DNA from: Pseudomonadota bacterium
Lineage (GTDB): Bacteria > Desulfobacterota > Desulfobacteria > Desulfobacterales > JAHIVH01
Length of the DNA: 64,000 nucleotides
NCBI GenBank assembly: GCA_018816735.1
Contig: JAHIVH010000088.1
Span: 62,001-126,000 of the forward strand
Direction of reading: 5' to 3'
This document shows, one piece after another, positions 18,204 to 27,698 of the stretch; the first letter of the stretch is position 1; every line of letters begins with the position of its first letter. Made by a program: the position numbers and the translations under genes. The notes beneath the pieces are model-generated. The model had not been told where the DNA came from and made no database searches. It saw only the letters and a program-made list of their open reading frames with translations.

Positions 18204-18800
18204 CTACTCACCCAGTTGAAACCTCACGAAACGCTTGATATTAATATTTTCTCCGATCTTTGCAATCACGCTTGTTGTCAGGTCGGCTATCGTCATTTTC
18301 GGATCCCGCACATACGGCTGACTTAACAAACAGGAGTCTTTATAGAATTTTTCTATCTGCCCGTCCACAATTTTATCAACGATATTCTCGGGTTTGCCCT
18401 GTTCAAGCGCATGGGCACGGTAAATCTCTCTTTCCTTGGAAATCACTTCCGGTGGAATCTCTTCCGGATTCAACCCAATGGGATTGGATGCGGCTATATG
18501 CATGGCAATATTTTTGACAAACTCTTTGAAATCTTCTGTTTTTGCAACAAAATCAGATTCGCAATTTACTTCTACCATGACCCCGATTTTTCCGCCCATG
18601 TGGATATATGATCCGATAAGCCCTTCCGATGTTTCCCGGCCCGATCTTTTCTGTGCAGACGCAAGGCCTTTTTTCCTTAAAAATTCTATCGCTTTTTCCG
18701 AATCACCATTACATTCAGCAAGTGCGTGCTTGCAATCCATAATACCTGCGCCTGTCTGGGCACGGAGGTCTCTTACCATTTCTGCGCTGATCTCTGCCAT
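18204..18800 (-). CDS. tsf: Elongation factor Ts
   Basis: Guanine nucleotide exchange factor for EF-Tu. 198 residues, the short form (E. coli 283). The UBA-like N-terminus [27 protein letters not shown] is intact, followed by the exchange motif with [12 protein letters not shown] (TDFV in E. coli) and a reduced C-terminal subdomain. ATG 18800 has GGGAG before it. Two bases separate its start from the rpsB stop, so rpsB-tsf are coupled as in most bacteria. Confidence 0.96.
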   Translation of the reverse strand: MAEISAEMVRDLRAQTGAGIMDCKHALAECNGDSEKAIEFLRKKGLASAQKRSGRETSEGLIGSYIHMGGKIGVMVEVNCESDFVAKTEDFKEFVKNIAMHIAASNPIGLNPEEIPPEVISKEREIYRAHALEQGKPENIVDKIVDGQIEKFYKDSCLLSQPYVRDPKMTIADLTTSVIAKIGENINIKRFVRFQLGE

Positions 18801-18802
18801 TT

Positions 18803-19681
18803 TTATTCTCCCGCTTCTTCGGCAGCAATTTCTGCCGGCTTCTTTTTTCTTATCAGTTCTACAATAGGACCATCTGCACCATCTGAAACGACTGTTTTTT
18901 CAAAGTCTCCAGCAGCACTGGTCTTTTCCATATCAGCCGCACTGACTTCCTGATAATCGTCAGTCATTTTGTCTTTTTCAGCCGATCTTTTCTCCTTCAA
19001 TCGTTCCCTGCCCTCAATACATGCATCTGCAATCCTTGATGTGATCAGACGGATGGATCTGATAGCATCATCGTTTCCCGGGATAATGTAATCAATGTCA
19101 TCCGGGTCACAATTGGTATCTGTTATCGCAACAATTGGAATCCCAAGCCGTCTTCCTTCACGAACGGCAATCGTCTCATTTTTGGGATCCACAATAAAAA
19201 TTGCCCCTGGGAGGCCGTTCATGTCACTGATACCGCCAAGCGTTGCTTCCAGTTTCACGCGCTCCTTGCCCAGTTTCAATCTTTCCTTTTTGGGATAATT
19301 ATTGATCGTACCATCATTTTCGATGGTTCGGTAATGTTTCAACTGATCAATGCTTTTTTTGATGGTCTGGAAATTCGTCAGCATACCGCCAAGCCATCTG
19401 TTGTGGACATAATACATTTCAGACCGGTTGGCCTCTTCATAAATAGCTTCCCGGGCCTGTTTCTTTGTACCCACAAACAAAACGGATTTCCCGTTTGCTG
19501 TCGTATTCACGACAAAATCATATACATCCTTGAACATGCGGACGGTCTTTTGAAGATCAATAATATAAATGCCGTTTCTTGCACCAAAAATGTACGGTTT
19601 CATTTTAGGGTTCCATCGTTTGGTCTGATGGCCGAAATGGACCCCTGCTTCAAGTAATTCCCTGATCGTAATGTAAGCCAT
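18803..19681 (-). CDS. rpsB: 30S ribosomal protein S2
   Basis: Small-subunit protein S2, 292 residues from ATG 19681 (GGAGATTATT precedes it). The core [31 protein letters not shown], with [15 protein letters not shown] and [29 protein letters not shown], is canonical to about residue 230. A charged tail of about 60 residues follows ([19 protein letters not shown] and on), longer than E. coli S2 (241). The leader of about 175 bases between prmC and this start may carry an autoregulatory site, but I see no specific fold. Confidence 0.96.
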   Translation of the reverse strand: MAYITIRELLEAGVHFGHQTKRWNPKMKPYIFGARNGIYIIDLQKTVRMFKDVYDFVVNTTANGKSVLFVGTKKQAREAIYEEANRSEMYYVHNRWLGGMLTNFQTIKKSIDQLKHYRTIENDGTINNYPKKERLKLGKERVKLEATLGGISDMNGLPGAIFIVDPKNETIAVREGRRLGIPIVAITDTNCDPDDIDYIIPGNDDAIRSIRLITSRIADACIEGRERLKEKRSAEKDKMTDDYQEVSAADMEKTSAAGDFEKTVVSDGADGPIVELIRKKKPAEIAAEEAGE

Positions 19682-19857
19682 AATAATCTCCTTAATCGTT
19701 TGGTTTTTTTCCACCGCCTCTTTCATTCCTGTCATCAACTTTCCATGAAAGCACCCGATTTCAGGTCCGGAAGCGTGTGTCGTAGATTTAACCTGATTCC
19801 TGTAACAAAATATCTGTTAATTCGCAATATTTTTATTTTTTCTTTTTTTTATTCCCA

Positions 19858-20757
19858 TCATATTTTTTCCATCTGCACAACACGGGTTTTGCCGGTCAGA
19901 TCCCTGTGAAAGGAGATATGACGATATTTTCCATTTTTCTCTATTATTTCAACAAGATCTTTTTTCTGATCATCTCCGGCCTCAAGAATCAGCCTCCCCC
20001 CGCTTATCAGATAGGAAACAGCATCATTTACAATATGCCGTATGGCCTTCAAACCGTCTTCATCACCGTCAAGGGCAAGAAAAGGTTCAAATTGATGGAT
20101 TTCCGGCTGCAGGGTTTTAATATCCTGAGTTCTTATATATGGCGGGTTTGACACAATCACATCAAAAAGAAAATGATCGTTCTTTATGGCATCCAACCAG
20201 TAACCTGCAAAAAAGGACACTTTTCCCTCAAGAAAATTCCGCCTTGCATTTTTACTGGCAAGACAAACAGCCCCAACAGACATGTCCACGGCAAAAAAAG
20301 CATGACCCGGCCGCTCTTTTGCCAGAGAAAGAATAATCGCACCAGACCCTGTACCCAGGTCAAGAATTCGACAGGCTGAATCACCTTTTTTTTTCTCCGG
20401 AATCACCGCAAGCGCCGTTTCAACCAGGCATTCCGTATCCGGCCTTGGTATCAGAACATCCCGATTCACATCAAATGAAAGCGACCAGAACCCCTTTTCA
20501 CCAACGATATAGGCAAGAGGCTCTCTCTCCAGTCTTCGATAAACCAACCGGTTGTAATCTGAAATTTCAGTTTCGGAAAGAAGCCTGTCCTGTTCAAGAT
20601 ACAGGTCAAGTTTTCTAATATTCAGGACATGGACAAGAAGCGTTTCAGCAGTGATTCTCGGGCTGTCAATACCGTTCTTTTCAAAGCAGGAAACAGAACT
20701 TTCAATAATTTTTCTGATCGTCCAGGAACGGTTATCATCCCTGAATAGATTCTTCAT
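19858..20757 (-). CDS. prmC: Release factor glutamine methyltransferase PrmC (HemK)
   Basis: SAM-dependent methylation of the glutamine in the GGQ motif of release factors. 299 residues: N-terminal helical RF-binding domain (1-100), then the Rossmann domain with SAM motif [16 protein letters not shown] and catalytic [12 protein letters not shown]. Start ATG 20757 lies inside the end of prfA (23-base overlap), so the modifying enzyme is translated together with its substrate. Confidence 0.95.
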   Translation of the reverse strand: MKNLFRDDNRSWTIRKIIESSVSCFEKNGIDSPRITAETLLVHVLNIRKLDLYLEQDRLLSETEISDYNRLVYRRLEREPLAYIVGEKGFWSLSFDVNRDVLIPRPDTECLVETALAVIPEKKKGDSACRILDLGTGSGAIILSLAKERPGHAFFAVDMSVGAVCLASKNARRNFLEGKVSFFAGYWLDAIKNDHFLFDVIVSNPPYIRTQDIKTLQPEIHQFEPFLALDGDEDGLKAIRHIVNDAVSYLISGGRLILEAGDDQKKDLVEIIEKNGKYRHISFHRDLTGKTRVVQMEKI

Positions 20758-21811
20758 TTTTAAGTGCCTGGGCCTGATAATAAGTGGTTAGCTCATTGAT
20801 AATGTCGTCAATTTCTCCCTGCATGATACTCTCAAGTTTGTAGAGTGTAAGCCCGATACGGTGGTCTGTCATTCGACCCTGGGGGAAGTTATATGTCCGG
20901 ATACGGCCGCTTCTGTCACCTGACCCCACTTGTCCTTTTCGTTCTGCAGACCGTTTTGCGTTCTGTTCCTGAATCATGGCATCTAGAACTCGTGCCCGCA
21001 ATACCTGCATGGCTTTGGCTTTATTTTTATGCTGGGATTTCTGATCCTGGCATGTGGCCACCACACCTGTTGGAATATGGGTCACCCGAACGGCAGAGTC
21101 AGTGGTGTTTACACTCTGACCACCGGGTCCTGTGGCCCGGTAGACATCAACCTTGATGTCTACCGGATCAATATTCAATTCAACTTCCTCAGCTTCAGGC
21201 AACACAGCCACGGTAACAGCAGACGTATGAACGCGGCCCTGGGCCTCAGTTTCCGGAACACGCTGAACACGATGAATACCACTTTCATATTTAAAGCACC
21301 TGTAAACCCCGGCCCCGGAAATCATGACAATAATTTCCTTAAAACCGCCCATACCCGTCGGGTGACTGCTCATAATTTCAGCTTTCCAGTTCTGTCTTTC
21401 CGAATACCGGCTGTACATCCTGAAAAGATCGCCTGCAAAAAGGCTGGCTTCTTCACCACCTGTCCCGGCGCGAATTTCCACGATAACATTCTTGCCATCA
21501 AGTGGATCCTTGGGGGTGAGGAGCCTTTTTAATTCATCTTCAATGACTTCTTTTTGTTCTTCAAGAGCGCCGATTTCCTCTTTTGCCATCTCTTTAATGT
21601 CCGGATCAGAATCCTTTAAGAGTTCTTCACTTCCCTTAAGGTCATTTTTCACCTTCTGATACGAACGATATACAGAAACCAGTTTGCTGAGTTCGCCATG
21701 TTCTTTAATATATTTCTGGTAGGCAGCCCTGTCCTTGACAACATCCGGATCACTCAAAAGTTGTTCAAGTTTGATATAACGGTCTTCAACACCCTGCAGT
21801 TTTTCAAACAT
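20735..21811 (-). CDS. prfA: Peptide chain release factor 1
   Basis: Recognises UAA and UAG and triggers peptide release. 358 residues. Codon-recognition tripeptide PET in [15 protein letters not shown] (the RF1-type PxT motif) and the GGQ motif in [22 protein letters not shown], about residue 233. Start ATG 21811 gives [12 protein letters not shown], the normal beginning. A strong terminator separates it from rpmE upstream, so it probably has its own promoter in the 170-base interval. Confidence 0.95.
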   Translation of the reverse strand: MFEKLQGVEDRYIKLEQLLSDPDVVKDRAAYQKYIKEHGELSKLVSVYRSYQKVKNDLKGSEELLKDSDPDIKEMAKEEIGALEEQKEVIEDELKRLLTPKDPLDGKNVIVEIRAGTGGEEASLFAGDLFRMYSRYSERQNWKAEIMSSHPTGMGGFKEIIVMISGAGVYRCFKYESGIHRVQRVPETEAQGRVHTSAVTVAVLPEAEEVELNIDPVDIKVDVYRATGPGGQSVNTTDSAVRVTHIPTGVVATCQDQKSQHKNKAKAMQVLRARVLDAMIQEQNAKRSAERKGQVGSGDRSGRIRTYNFPQGRMTDHRIGLTLYKLESIMQGEIDDIINELTTYYQAQALKNEESIQG

Positions 21812-21895
21812 ATATTTCTCTTAAAAAAGTTCCGGAAATAATTAGAGGACGCTTAAAAGGCAACCTGGCATTTTTAATTTCAACGCCGCATCCAT

Positions 21896-21937
21896 ATTAA
21901 AAACCAAAGGGAAACCGGTTCAATCCCGGTTCCCCTT
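21896..21937 (-). terminator. Rho-independent terminator after rpmE
   Basis: On the minus strand AAGGGGAACCGG (21926-21937) pairs with CCGGTTTCCCTT (21907-21918) over 12 bases including one G-U pair, with a seven-base loop, followed by TGGTTTTTAA. It ends the rho-rpmE transcript before prfA. Confidence 0.85.
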
Positions 21938-21984
21938 GTAACGGTCGTTAATTTTTTCACACCCAAAAGTTACGGCAATACCAC

Positions 21985-22203
21985 TTACTTTTGGTTATTG
22001 GCATCGAACTTGGCATATTTCTTTCTGAAACGATCAATTCGTCCGGCAGTATCTACAAGCTTTTGTTTGCCTGTAAAAAAGGGATGGCACTGGGAACAGA
22101 TTTCCACGCTGATTTCCTCAATCGTCGCGCCGACTTCGAATTGGTTACCACATGCACACTTTGCGGTTGAGTTGAAATATTTTGGATGAATACCTTCTTT
22201 CAT
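21985..22203 (-). CDS. rpmE: 50S ribosomal protein L31
   Basis: Large-subunit protein L31, 72 residues from ATG 22203 (AGGAG about ten bases upstream). The zinc-binding form: C-A-C near residue 15-17 (TAKCACGN) and CSQC near 36-39, then [24 protein letters not shown], the standard C-terminus. Zinc-type L31 implies zinc-replete growth as default. It follows rho by 28 bases. Confidence 0.95.
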   Translation of the reverse strand: MKEGIHPKYFNSTAKCACGNQFEVGATIEEISVEICSQCHPFFTGKQKLVDTAGRIDRFRKKYAKFDANNQK

Positions 22204-22230
22204 TATCTTTTTAACTCCTTGATACACAGA

Positions 22231-23478
22231 TTATGAATTCATTGAATTTAAAAATTCTTCATTATTCTTTGTTCCGGCCATTTTGTCAAGCAAAAAACTC
22301 ATACTGTCGACCGGGTTTAAAGAGGACAGCAATTTTCTCAGAATCCAGATCCTGTCAAGATTCGGCTTGCTTATGAGGAGCTCTTCTTTTCTCGTGCCGG
22401 ACTTATTAATATCAATGGCCGGATACATTCGTCTGTCAGCGAGTTTTCGGTCGAGAACGAGTTCCTGGTTGCCAGTACCCTTGAACTCTTCAAAAATAAC
22501 CTCATCCATACGGCTGCCGGTTTCAATCAGGGCGGTTGCAATGATGGTCAGGCTTCCCCCTTCTTCAATATTGCGGGCTGCACCAAAAAACCGTTTGGGC
22601 CGGTGAAGCGCATTGGAATCCACACCACCGGAAAGAATTTTACCTGAAGGTGGCATAACCGAGTTGTATGCCCGGGCGAGCCTGGTGATACTATCCAGGA
22701 GAATCACCACGTCTTTTTTATGCTCAACCAGCCGTTTTGCCTTTTCAATCACCATCTCGGCCACCTGGACATGACGCTCCGCAGGTTCGTCAAACGTTGA
22801 GCTGATAACTTCGGCCTTCACGTTACGCTGCATATCCGTCACTTCTTCAGGCCGTTCATCAATCAAAAGAATAAATGGAATAACCTGTTTATGGGCGGCA
22901 ATCAGACTGTTGGCAATATTTTGTAAAAGCATGGTCTTTCCGGACCTGGGAGGGGACACAATGAGCGCACGCTGTCCAAACCCGATTGGCGCAATCAATT
23001 CAACAACACGCATCGAATAATTATCCGGCTGGTTTTCCAGGATCATTTTTGATTCAGGATAAAGCGGGGTCAGGTTATCAAACAGAATCTTTTCCCGGGC
23101 AATTTCGGGATTTTCATAATTAATGGCCTCAACCTTCAATAGCGCAAAATACCGCTCGGATTCCTTAGGCTGACGAATCTGCCCGGAGACTGTATCACCG
23201 GTACGCAAGTTAAAACGACGAATTTGCGAGGGTGACACATAAATATCATCCGGGCCTGGAAGATAATTGCAGTCCGGCGCCCTTAAAAAACCAAATCCGT
23301 CCGGCAAAATTTCCAGCGTCCCTTCGCCGTAAATCAAACCATCTTTTTCAATCTGTGCTTGAAGTAAAGAAAAAATCAACTCCTGCTTGCGCAAACCGGC
23401 AGCCCGGTCAATATTGTACGCCTTTGCCATTTTGGTCAATTCGCTGATTTTTTTTCCTTTTAATTCAACAATATTCAT
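22231..23478 (-). CDS. rho: Transcription termination factor Rho
   Basis: Hexameric RNA helicase that ends transcription at rut sites. 415 residues. N-terminal SAP-like helix bundle (1-45), OSB RNA-binding domain ([17 protein letters not shown] to about 125), RecA-type motor with Walker [11 protein letters not shown] near residue 178-187, Walker [16 protein letters not shown]-loop and R-loop regions ([17 protein letters not shown]), and [31 protein letters not shown]. Full-length and intact. A 300-base upstream leader may allow the autoregulation seen for rho elsewhere. Confidence 0.97.
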   Translation of the reverse strand: MNIVELKGKKISELTKMAKAYNIDRAAGLRKQELIFSLLQAQIEKDGLIYGEGTLEILPDGFGFLRAPDCNYLPGPDDIYVSPSQIRRFNLRTGDTVSGQIRQPKESERYFALLKVEAINYENPEIAREKILFDNLTPLYPESKMILENQPDNYSMRVVELIAPIGFGQRALIVSPPRSGKTMLLQNIANSLIAAHKQVIPFILLIDERPEEVTDMQRNVKAEVISSTFDEPAERHVQVAEMVIEKAKRLVEHKKDVVILLDSITRLARAYNSVMPPSGKILSGGVDSNALHRPKRFFGAARNIEEGGSLTIIATALIETGSRMDEVIFEEFKGTGNQELVLDRKLADRRMYPAIDINKSGTRKEELLISKPNLDRIWILRKLLSSLNPVDSMSFLLDKMAGTKNNEEFLNSMNS

Positions 23479-23809
23479 TCCCTAATACCCCATTGCTATT
23501 TTTTTATAGGAATTCCCAAAGGACACTCATTTAGATGAACCACCAGCTTATACTATTTCCCCAGCTCCCGCAGGATTTATACCGCATTTGATACGGTTTT
23601 GAAATGACAACCCCTATTCGCCAAGCCTGCAGCAGACCAACCTCTCTTAAACACCATAAGAGGCTTTACTTTTTTTAAATGATTTAAATCCATGAAAATT
23701 ATGAAGGAGAATGGCACTTAATTATTGCAGACTCTTTTTATTAAGATAATTCCCGGGCTTCGGCAAAACCTAAATCATTGCTTCCTCTTATAACAAACAA
23801 AATTCAATG
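23479..23809 (-). other. Leader interval upstream of rho
   Basis: No gene in this 330-base stretch. On the minus strand it forms a rho leader of about 300 bases counted from the promoter proposed near coaE. It contains a 6-base stem, CTCTTA/TAAGAG with a seven-base loop (about 23644-23662), that is not followed by a T-tract on the minus strand and so is not a terminator for this transcript. Confidence 0.45.
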
Positions 23810-23813
23810 TCAA
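23787..23813 (-). promoter_or_regulatory. Candidate sigma-70 promoter for rho
   Basis: TTGACA at 23813-23808 overlaps the TGA stop codon of coaE, and TATAAG lies at 23792-23787 after a 15-base spacer. The hexamers are good; the spacer is two bases short of the optimum. It points toward rho. Confidence 0.35.
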
Positions 23814-24445
23814 GAATTTTTAAATGTCTCTTTTGCTTTAACAATATCACGATAGGCGCCGTCTACCGCTTGTGTCATCTCGTCTATCGTCCCGCTATTC
23901 CTGATGATGACGCCTGCTTTTTGTATTTTTTTATCTTCAGGCATTTGGATGGCAAGAAGAGCTTCAGCGCCTTCGGAAGTGACCTGATCTCTTGCCATTA
24001 ATCTTTTTATCTGGATATCCCGGTCAATGCTGACAAGAATCACGAGGTCAAACAGTTCTTCCATGCCCAGCTCAAATAACAGAGGAACCTCTATTACAAT
24101 AACACGGCTCCCGTTTTTTTGAGCATCTTCCATTCCTTTAATCATCAGGGAGAAAATTTCAGGATGAACGAATCCTTCAAGGACCTTTTTCGCAGCATTG
24201 TCCTTTGTAATAATTTCCCTCATCAACTGGCGGTTTAACTGTCCATCATCGGTGAGGATTTTTTTTCCAAAATATGCCACAATTTTTTTATACGCCGGCA
24301 TTCCTGGCAAAACAGCCTCACGTGCAAGCTCGTCAGAACTCAAAACCGGAAGCCCCAACGCTTTCAATCTCATGCAAACGACACTTTTACCTGATCCAGC
24401 ACTCCCTGTAACGGCTATTTTATACATATCGAGGCTTTTTTCCAT
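23810..24445 (-). CDS. coaE: Dephospho-CoA kinase
   Basis: Final step of coenzyme A synthesis: phosphorylates the 3'-OH of dephospho-CoA. 211 residues from ATG 24445, which follows AGGAGG closely; the open frame extends 13 codons more without family support. P-loop GSAGSGKS at about 15-22, SSDELAREAV (CoA-domain), and the LID with RLMARDQVTSEGAEALLAIQMPEDKK. Transcribed away from adk. Confidence 0.92.
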   Translation of the reverse strand: MEKSLDMYKIAVTGSAGSGKSVVCMRLKALGLPVLSSDELAREAVLPGMPAYKKIVAYFGKKILTDDGQLNRQLMREIITKDNAAKKVLEGFVHPEIFSLMIKGMEDAQKNGSRVIVIEVPLLFELGMEELFDLVILVSIDRDIQIKRLMARDQVTSEGAEALLAIQMPEDKKIQKAGVIIRNSGTIDEMTQAVDGAYRDIVKAKETFKNS

Positions 24446-24745
24446 ATGCCCTCCTCCTGTTGAACTCTGTTCCTCTTGTACCAAGAGCGGTCTTTCTTAT
24501 CTGCGTTCACTTGTAAAAAACGGAGATAAAATATCAATAATAATCAGCCCTTGACAAGGCCAATCCATTTATATAGATAAGTTCGAATTAACAATTAGGG
24601 TATGTATAAAAAAATTGTAATGAAATGTAAAGCTTGACGAAGCTGTAAAAGTTCTCCAATACTATATTTTTTTTAAAGGACTGACTTTTGCAAAAAACGT
24701 CAAAATTGATTATAACAGATTCAATCTTCAAGAAAGGAATCAATC
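24446..24745. other. Divergent intergenic region between coaE and adk
   Basis: Holds regulatory sequence for two divergent genes, no coding frame. Toward adk there is TTGACA at 24551-24556 with a weak TAGATA 17 bases on (24574-24579), leaving a leader of about 165 bases. A short dyad AGCTT-GACG-AAGCT sits near 24632-24645. An AAAGGA ribosome site precedes the adk ATG. Confidence 0.4.
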
Positions 24746-25420
24746 ATGAACATTTTATTTTTTGGACCAAACGGAAGCGGCAAGGGGACCCAGGGTTCCT
24801 TACTTAAAGAAAAGTACAATGTTGCCCATATTGAATCAGGAGCCATTTTCAGAGACAATATCAAAGGCGGAACCGAGCTAGGGAAAAAAGCAAAAAGCTA
24901 TATCGACGCTGGCGACCTGGTCCCTGATGAAATCACCATTCCCATGATCCTCGACAGGCTAAAGAAAGATGACTGCAAAAGCGGATGGTTGTTAGACGGA
25001 TTTCCAAGAAACAAGACCCAGGCGATCAAACTGGATGAATCTCTTAAAAAAGCCGGGATGAAACTGGATGTTATCGTCGAAATCATTCTTGACAGACAAA
25101 TTGCCAAGGACAGAATTACAGGCAGAAGGCTTTGCGTAAACGACAACAATCACCCCAACAATATTCATATTGAAGCGATTGCCCCCAAAGGAGATAAATG
25201 CAGAGTCTGTGGCGGGAATTTGAGTGCACGTGCCGATGACCAGGACGATACGGCTATCGATAAACGTCACTCAATCTACTACAATGATGTTGACGGTACA
25301 CTGGCTGCCGCCTATTATTTCAGGGATCTGGCAAAAAAGGATGCTGATGTCAAATACATTACCCTTGCAGGAGAAGCCCCCCTCAAAGATGTTACAAATG
25401 AACTGATATCCAAACTGTAA
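24746..25420 (+). CDS. adk: Adenylate kinase
   Basis: Interconverts ATP + AMP and 2 ADP. 224 residues, long type with an extended LID. P-loop GPNGSGKGT at 7-15 (most Adk have GPPGAGKGT), AMP site ESGAIFRDNI and DGFPRNKTQA, and LID GRRLCVNDNN followed by CRVCGG. The three cysteines of the LID (about 132, 152, 155) resemble the structural zinc site of Gram-positive Adk, but the fourth ligand is not obvious; D or H could serve. Start ATG 24746 has AAAGGA seven bases upstream. A terminator follows. Confidence 0.9.
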   Translation: MNILFFGPNGSGKGTQGSLLKEKYNVAHIESGAIFRDNIKGGTELGKKAKSYIDAGDLVPDEITIPMILDRLKKDDCKSGWLLDGFPRNKTQAIKLDESLKKAGMKLDVIVEIILDRQIAKDRITGRRLCVNDNNHPNNIHIEAIAPKGDKCRVCGGNLSARADDQDDTAIDKRHSIYYNDVDGTLAAAYYFRDLAKKDADVKYITLAGEAPLKDVTNELISKL

Positions 25421-25434
25421 GCCTTTTTGATAAC

Positions 25435-25472
25435 GGACCCGGCGCCTCTCACCATAAGCCGGGTTCTTTTTT
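25435..25472 (+). terminator. Rho-independent terminator after adk
   Basis: GGACCCGGC (25435-25443) pairs with GCCGGGTTC (25458-25466) over nine bases with one G-T pair, then TTTTTT. It lies 15 bases after the adk stop. Confidence 0.85.
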
Positions 25473-25604
25473 CGTGCATTCCGTTAAAAAATCTGCTTGC
25501 AAAAAAAAATATCTTTATATATGTTTCCACTCTGTAATAAAGTAAGAAAATAATCACCGTAAGTGCATGTATAGATGGCCAGGTGGAAGAAAGGGGCGGT
25601 GCAG

Positions 25605-25811
25605 TTGAAGGATATCAAGGTTGATGTTATTGATAATGACCTCGAAAAGGCCATGCGTATTTTGAAAAAGAAAATTCAGAATGATGGTCTTTTCAAACGA
25701 TTAAAGTTGAAAAAAAACTTTGAAAAACCAAGCGAATATAGAAGGCGTAAATCACGTGAAGCCTTAAGAAGGCAACGTATTGCGACTTCAAGAAGCAAGT
25801 ATAGCAGATAG
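25605..25811 (+). CDS. rpsU: 30S ribosomal protein S21
   Basis: Small basic ribosomal protein, 68 residues: KDIKVDVIDNDLEKAMRILK, KKIQNDGLFKRLKLKKNFEKPSEYRRRKSREALRR, ending RSKYSR, all S21-like. The first ATG in frame (25575) has no ribosome site and would add ten residues unlike S21. TTG 25605 has AAGGGG (25591-25596) eight bases upstream and gives a normal S21 length, so I choose it; GTG 25599 is too close to that site. A strong hairpin with a T-tract follows. Confidence 0.82.
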   Translation: MKDIKVDVIDNDLEKAMRILKKKIQNDGLFKRLKLKKNFEKPSEYRRRKSREALRRQRIATSRSKYSR

Positions 25812-25844
25812 CCGTTCAAACGCTTGTAAAAATGGAGTACACGT

Positions 25845-25884
25845 CCCGGTAGAGGAATATCCATTATTCTGCCGGGCTTTTCTT
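25845..25884 (+). terminator. Terminator hairpin between rpsU and folC
   Basis: CCCGGTAGAG (25845-25854) pairs with TTCTGCCGGG (25867-25876), ten bases with G-T pairs, followed by CTTTTCTT. It ends rpsU. Its T-tract runs directly into the folC ATG at 25885, so folC mRNA produced by read-through would have its start codon just after the hairpin. Confidence 0.8.
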
Positions 25885-27186
25885 ATGATGGAAACAAAAA
25901 TTTCTTATAACGACTGTCTGGACACCATGTTTGCCTTTGGCCGGTTTGGCATTGTCCTTGGCCTGGAAACGATTTGTGCTATACTTGAAAAACTGGGCAA
26001 CCCCCACAATTCATTTAAATCCATACATATTGCAGGCACCAATGGCAAAGGTTCCGTTGCCTCTGCCTTATCATCCATTCTGGCAGCTTCAGGATACAGG
26101 GTCGGTCTTTACACATCCCCGCATCTGATCCATTTCAATGAACGTATTTGCATTGACAATCAACCCATTTCAAATGATGAAGTGGTTGATGCCTATATCG
26201 CTGTTGACAAATGGAACAACGGCAAGAGGAAAGCCACCTTTTTTGAACTGGCCACAGCCATGGCGTTTTATGAATTTGCAAGAAAAAACGTCGAATGGGC
26301 GGTTATTGAAACAGGAATGGGAGGCAGGCTTGATGCGACCAATATCATTACCCCTGAAATTTCTGTCATTACCAATATCTCGATTGAACATAAAATGTAT
26401 CTGGGAAATACCATTTCAAAGATCGCAGGAGAAAAGGGCGGTATTATCAAAAAAGGAAGACCGGTTGTCACCGGGGTCAGGCAGAGAGACGCCATTCAAA
26501 CGCTTGACACGATTTCTGAAAATAAACACGCCCCCATATTCAGGCTCGGAAAGGATTTCAAAACCAGAAAAAACAGGAATCATACATTTACCTATTTCGG
26601 CATGAATGAAACCTTGAAGAATATGGAAACCGGTCTTTTGGGAAATTATCAGATCGACAATGCGGGTCTGACAATTGCCGTATGTGAACTTTTAAATCAA
26701 TCCGGGACCTTGCTGCCATCGGAAAAAATCAGGGAAGGGCTTAAAAAAAACTGCTGGCCCGGCAGGCTCGAGACCATTTCAGACGCACCACTCGTTTTTG
26801 TGGATGGTGCACATAACCTTTCCGCCATACGAAATCTCAAACGCTTCCTGTCAGAAAACACTGACAGTGAAAAACTGACACTCATCATAGGTATTCTTGA
26901 TGACAAGCCGTATGTGCAAATGCTGAATATTCTCTTGCCTGCGTGTAACAGGGTCATCATCACAAAACCGGATAGTGAAAGAAGCACGGAGCCTGAAATA
27001 CTTTTCAATACGGCAAAGACCATTTCAGAGAATGTCACGATTAAAAACAGTGTCAAGGAAGCGCTGGAATATGCTTTGGAAACAACCAGACCGGATGAGG
27101 CAATATGCATTGCAGGTTCTCTTTATCTTGTAGGGGAAGCCAAGGCAATCATGGCGGGTATCTCCAAAAAAAGATGCTCGTTCTGA
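25885..27186 (+). CDS. folC: Folylpolyglutamate synthase / dihydrofolate synthase
   Basis: Mur-ligase family enzyme that adds glutamate to (dihydro)pteroate/folates. 433 residues. ATP site IAGTNGKGSVASAL at 49-62, GMGGRLDATNI, EKGGIIKKGRPVV, and the C-terminal DGAHNLSAIRNL. The frame is open to 25780 but the family N-terminus (ISYNDCLDTMFAFGRFGIVLGLE) starts at the ATG pair 25885/25888. No clear ribosome site precedes it; the upstream bases are the T-tract of the rpsU terminator. Often folC follows accD or purine genes; here it follows rpsU. Confidence 0.9.
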   Translation: MMETKISYNDCLDTMFAFGRFGIVLGLETICAILEKLGNPHNSFKSIHIAGTNGKGSVASALSSILAASGYRVGLYTSPHLIHFNERICIDNQPISNDEVVDAYIAVDKWNNGKRKATFFELATAMAFYEFARKNVEWAVIETGMGGRLDATNIITPEISVITNISIEHKMYLGNTISKIAGEKGGIIKKGRPVVTGVRQRDAIQTLDTISENKHAPIFRLGKDFKTRKNRNHTFTYFGMNETLKNMETGLLGNYQIDNAGLTIAVCELLNQSGTLLPSEKIREGLKKNCWPGRLETISDAPLVFVDGAHNLSAIRNLKRFLSENTDSEKLTLIIGILDDKPYVQMLNILLPACNRVIITKPDSERSTEPEILFNTAKTISENVTIKNSVKEALEYALETTRPDEAICIAGSLYLVGEAKAIMAGISKKRCSF

Positions 27187-27230
27187 CCTCATTTTAAGAA
27201 ATTTTAACGCATGTTTTTAGGATTATTAAG

Positions 27231-27260
27231 GATTTTGTCATAAAAAGACTTGACAAAATC
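27231..27260. promoter_or_regulatory. Perfect 10-base inverted repeat upstream of the CheY-like gene
   Basis: GATTTTGTCA (27231-27240), ten-base spacer, TGACAAAATC (27251-27260), no mismatches. The right arm includes TTGACA (27250-27255), a -35-like hexamer for the gene at 27324. It is not followed by a T-tract, so an operator bound by a dimeric repressor is more likely than a folC terminator. Confidence 0.5.
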
Positions 27261-27323
27261 ACTATTGATTAGGCATCTTATACCAATAAATATAATTCAA
27301 CAATCTACACGGAGGGTTGTATT

Positions 27324-27698
27324 TTGGCTCGAATTATTATCGTTGATGATGACACGCCATTCCGGGAAATGCTGACAGAAGTATTGATAAATGAAGGTCA
27401 TGAAATTCTGGATGCCTCTGACGGCAATATAGGGATGGAAGTATTGATCCTCAATCCGGTTGATGTTGCCATTGTGGATATTATCATGCCCAACCGGGAT
27501 GGCATTGCAACGATTCGGGACATCAAAAACCTTTTTCCCAAGACAAAAATCATTGCCATATCCGGAGCAGCTCAAAATATGGATGAAGGCAATTTCAAAA
27601 TCGCAAAAACCATCGGCGCTCATCACAGCTTGCCCAAACCTTTCAGACCCAGTGAACTGATCAGTCTGATAGAAAAACTGCTCAATTCATCATCATAG
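27324..27698 (+). CDS. CheY-like single-domain response regulator
   Basis: 124-residue stand-alone receiver. Acidic pair D8-D9 (IIIVDDDTPF), likely phosphoacceptor D52 in VAIVDIIMPNRDG, Ser/Thr switch in IAISGAA, and conserved lysine in LPKPFRPSEL. No output domain, so it acts by protein contact. Start is TTG 27324 with GGAGG eight bases upstream. Its last six bases overlap the end of the convergent DUF349 gene. The partner kinase is not adjacent. Confidence 0.9.
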   Translation: MARIIIVDDDTPFREMLTEVLINEGHEILDASDGNIGMEVLILNPVDVAIVDIIMPNRDGIATIRDIKNLFPKTKIIAISGAAQNMDEGNFKIAKTIGAHHSLPKPFRPSELISLIEKLLNSSS

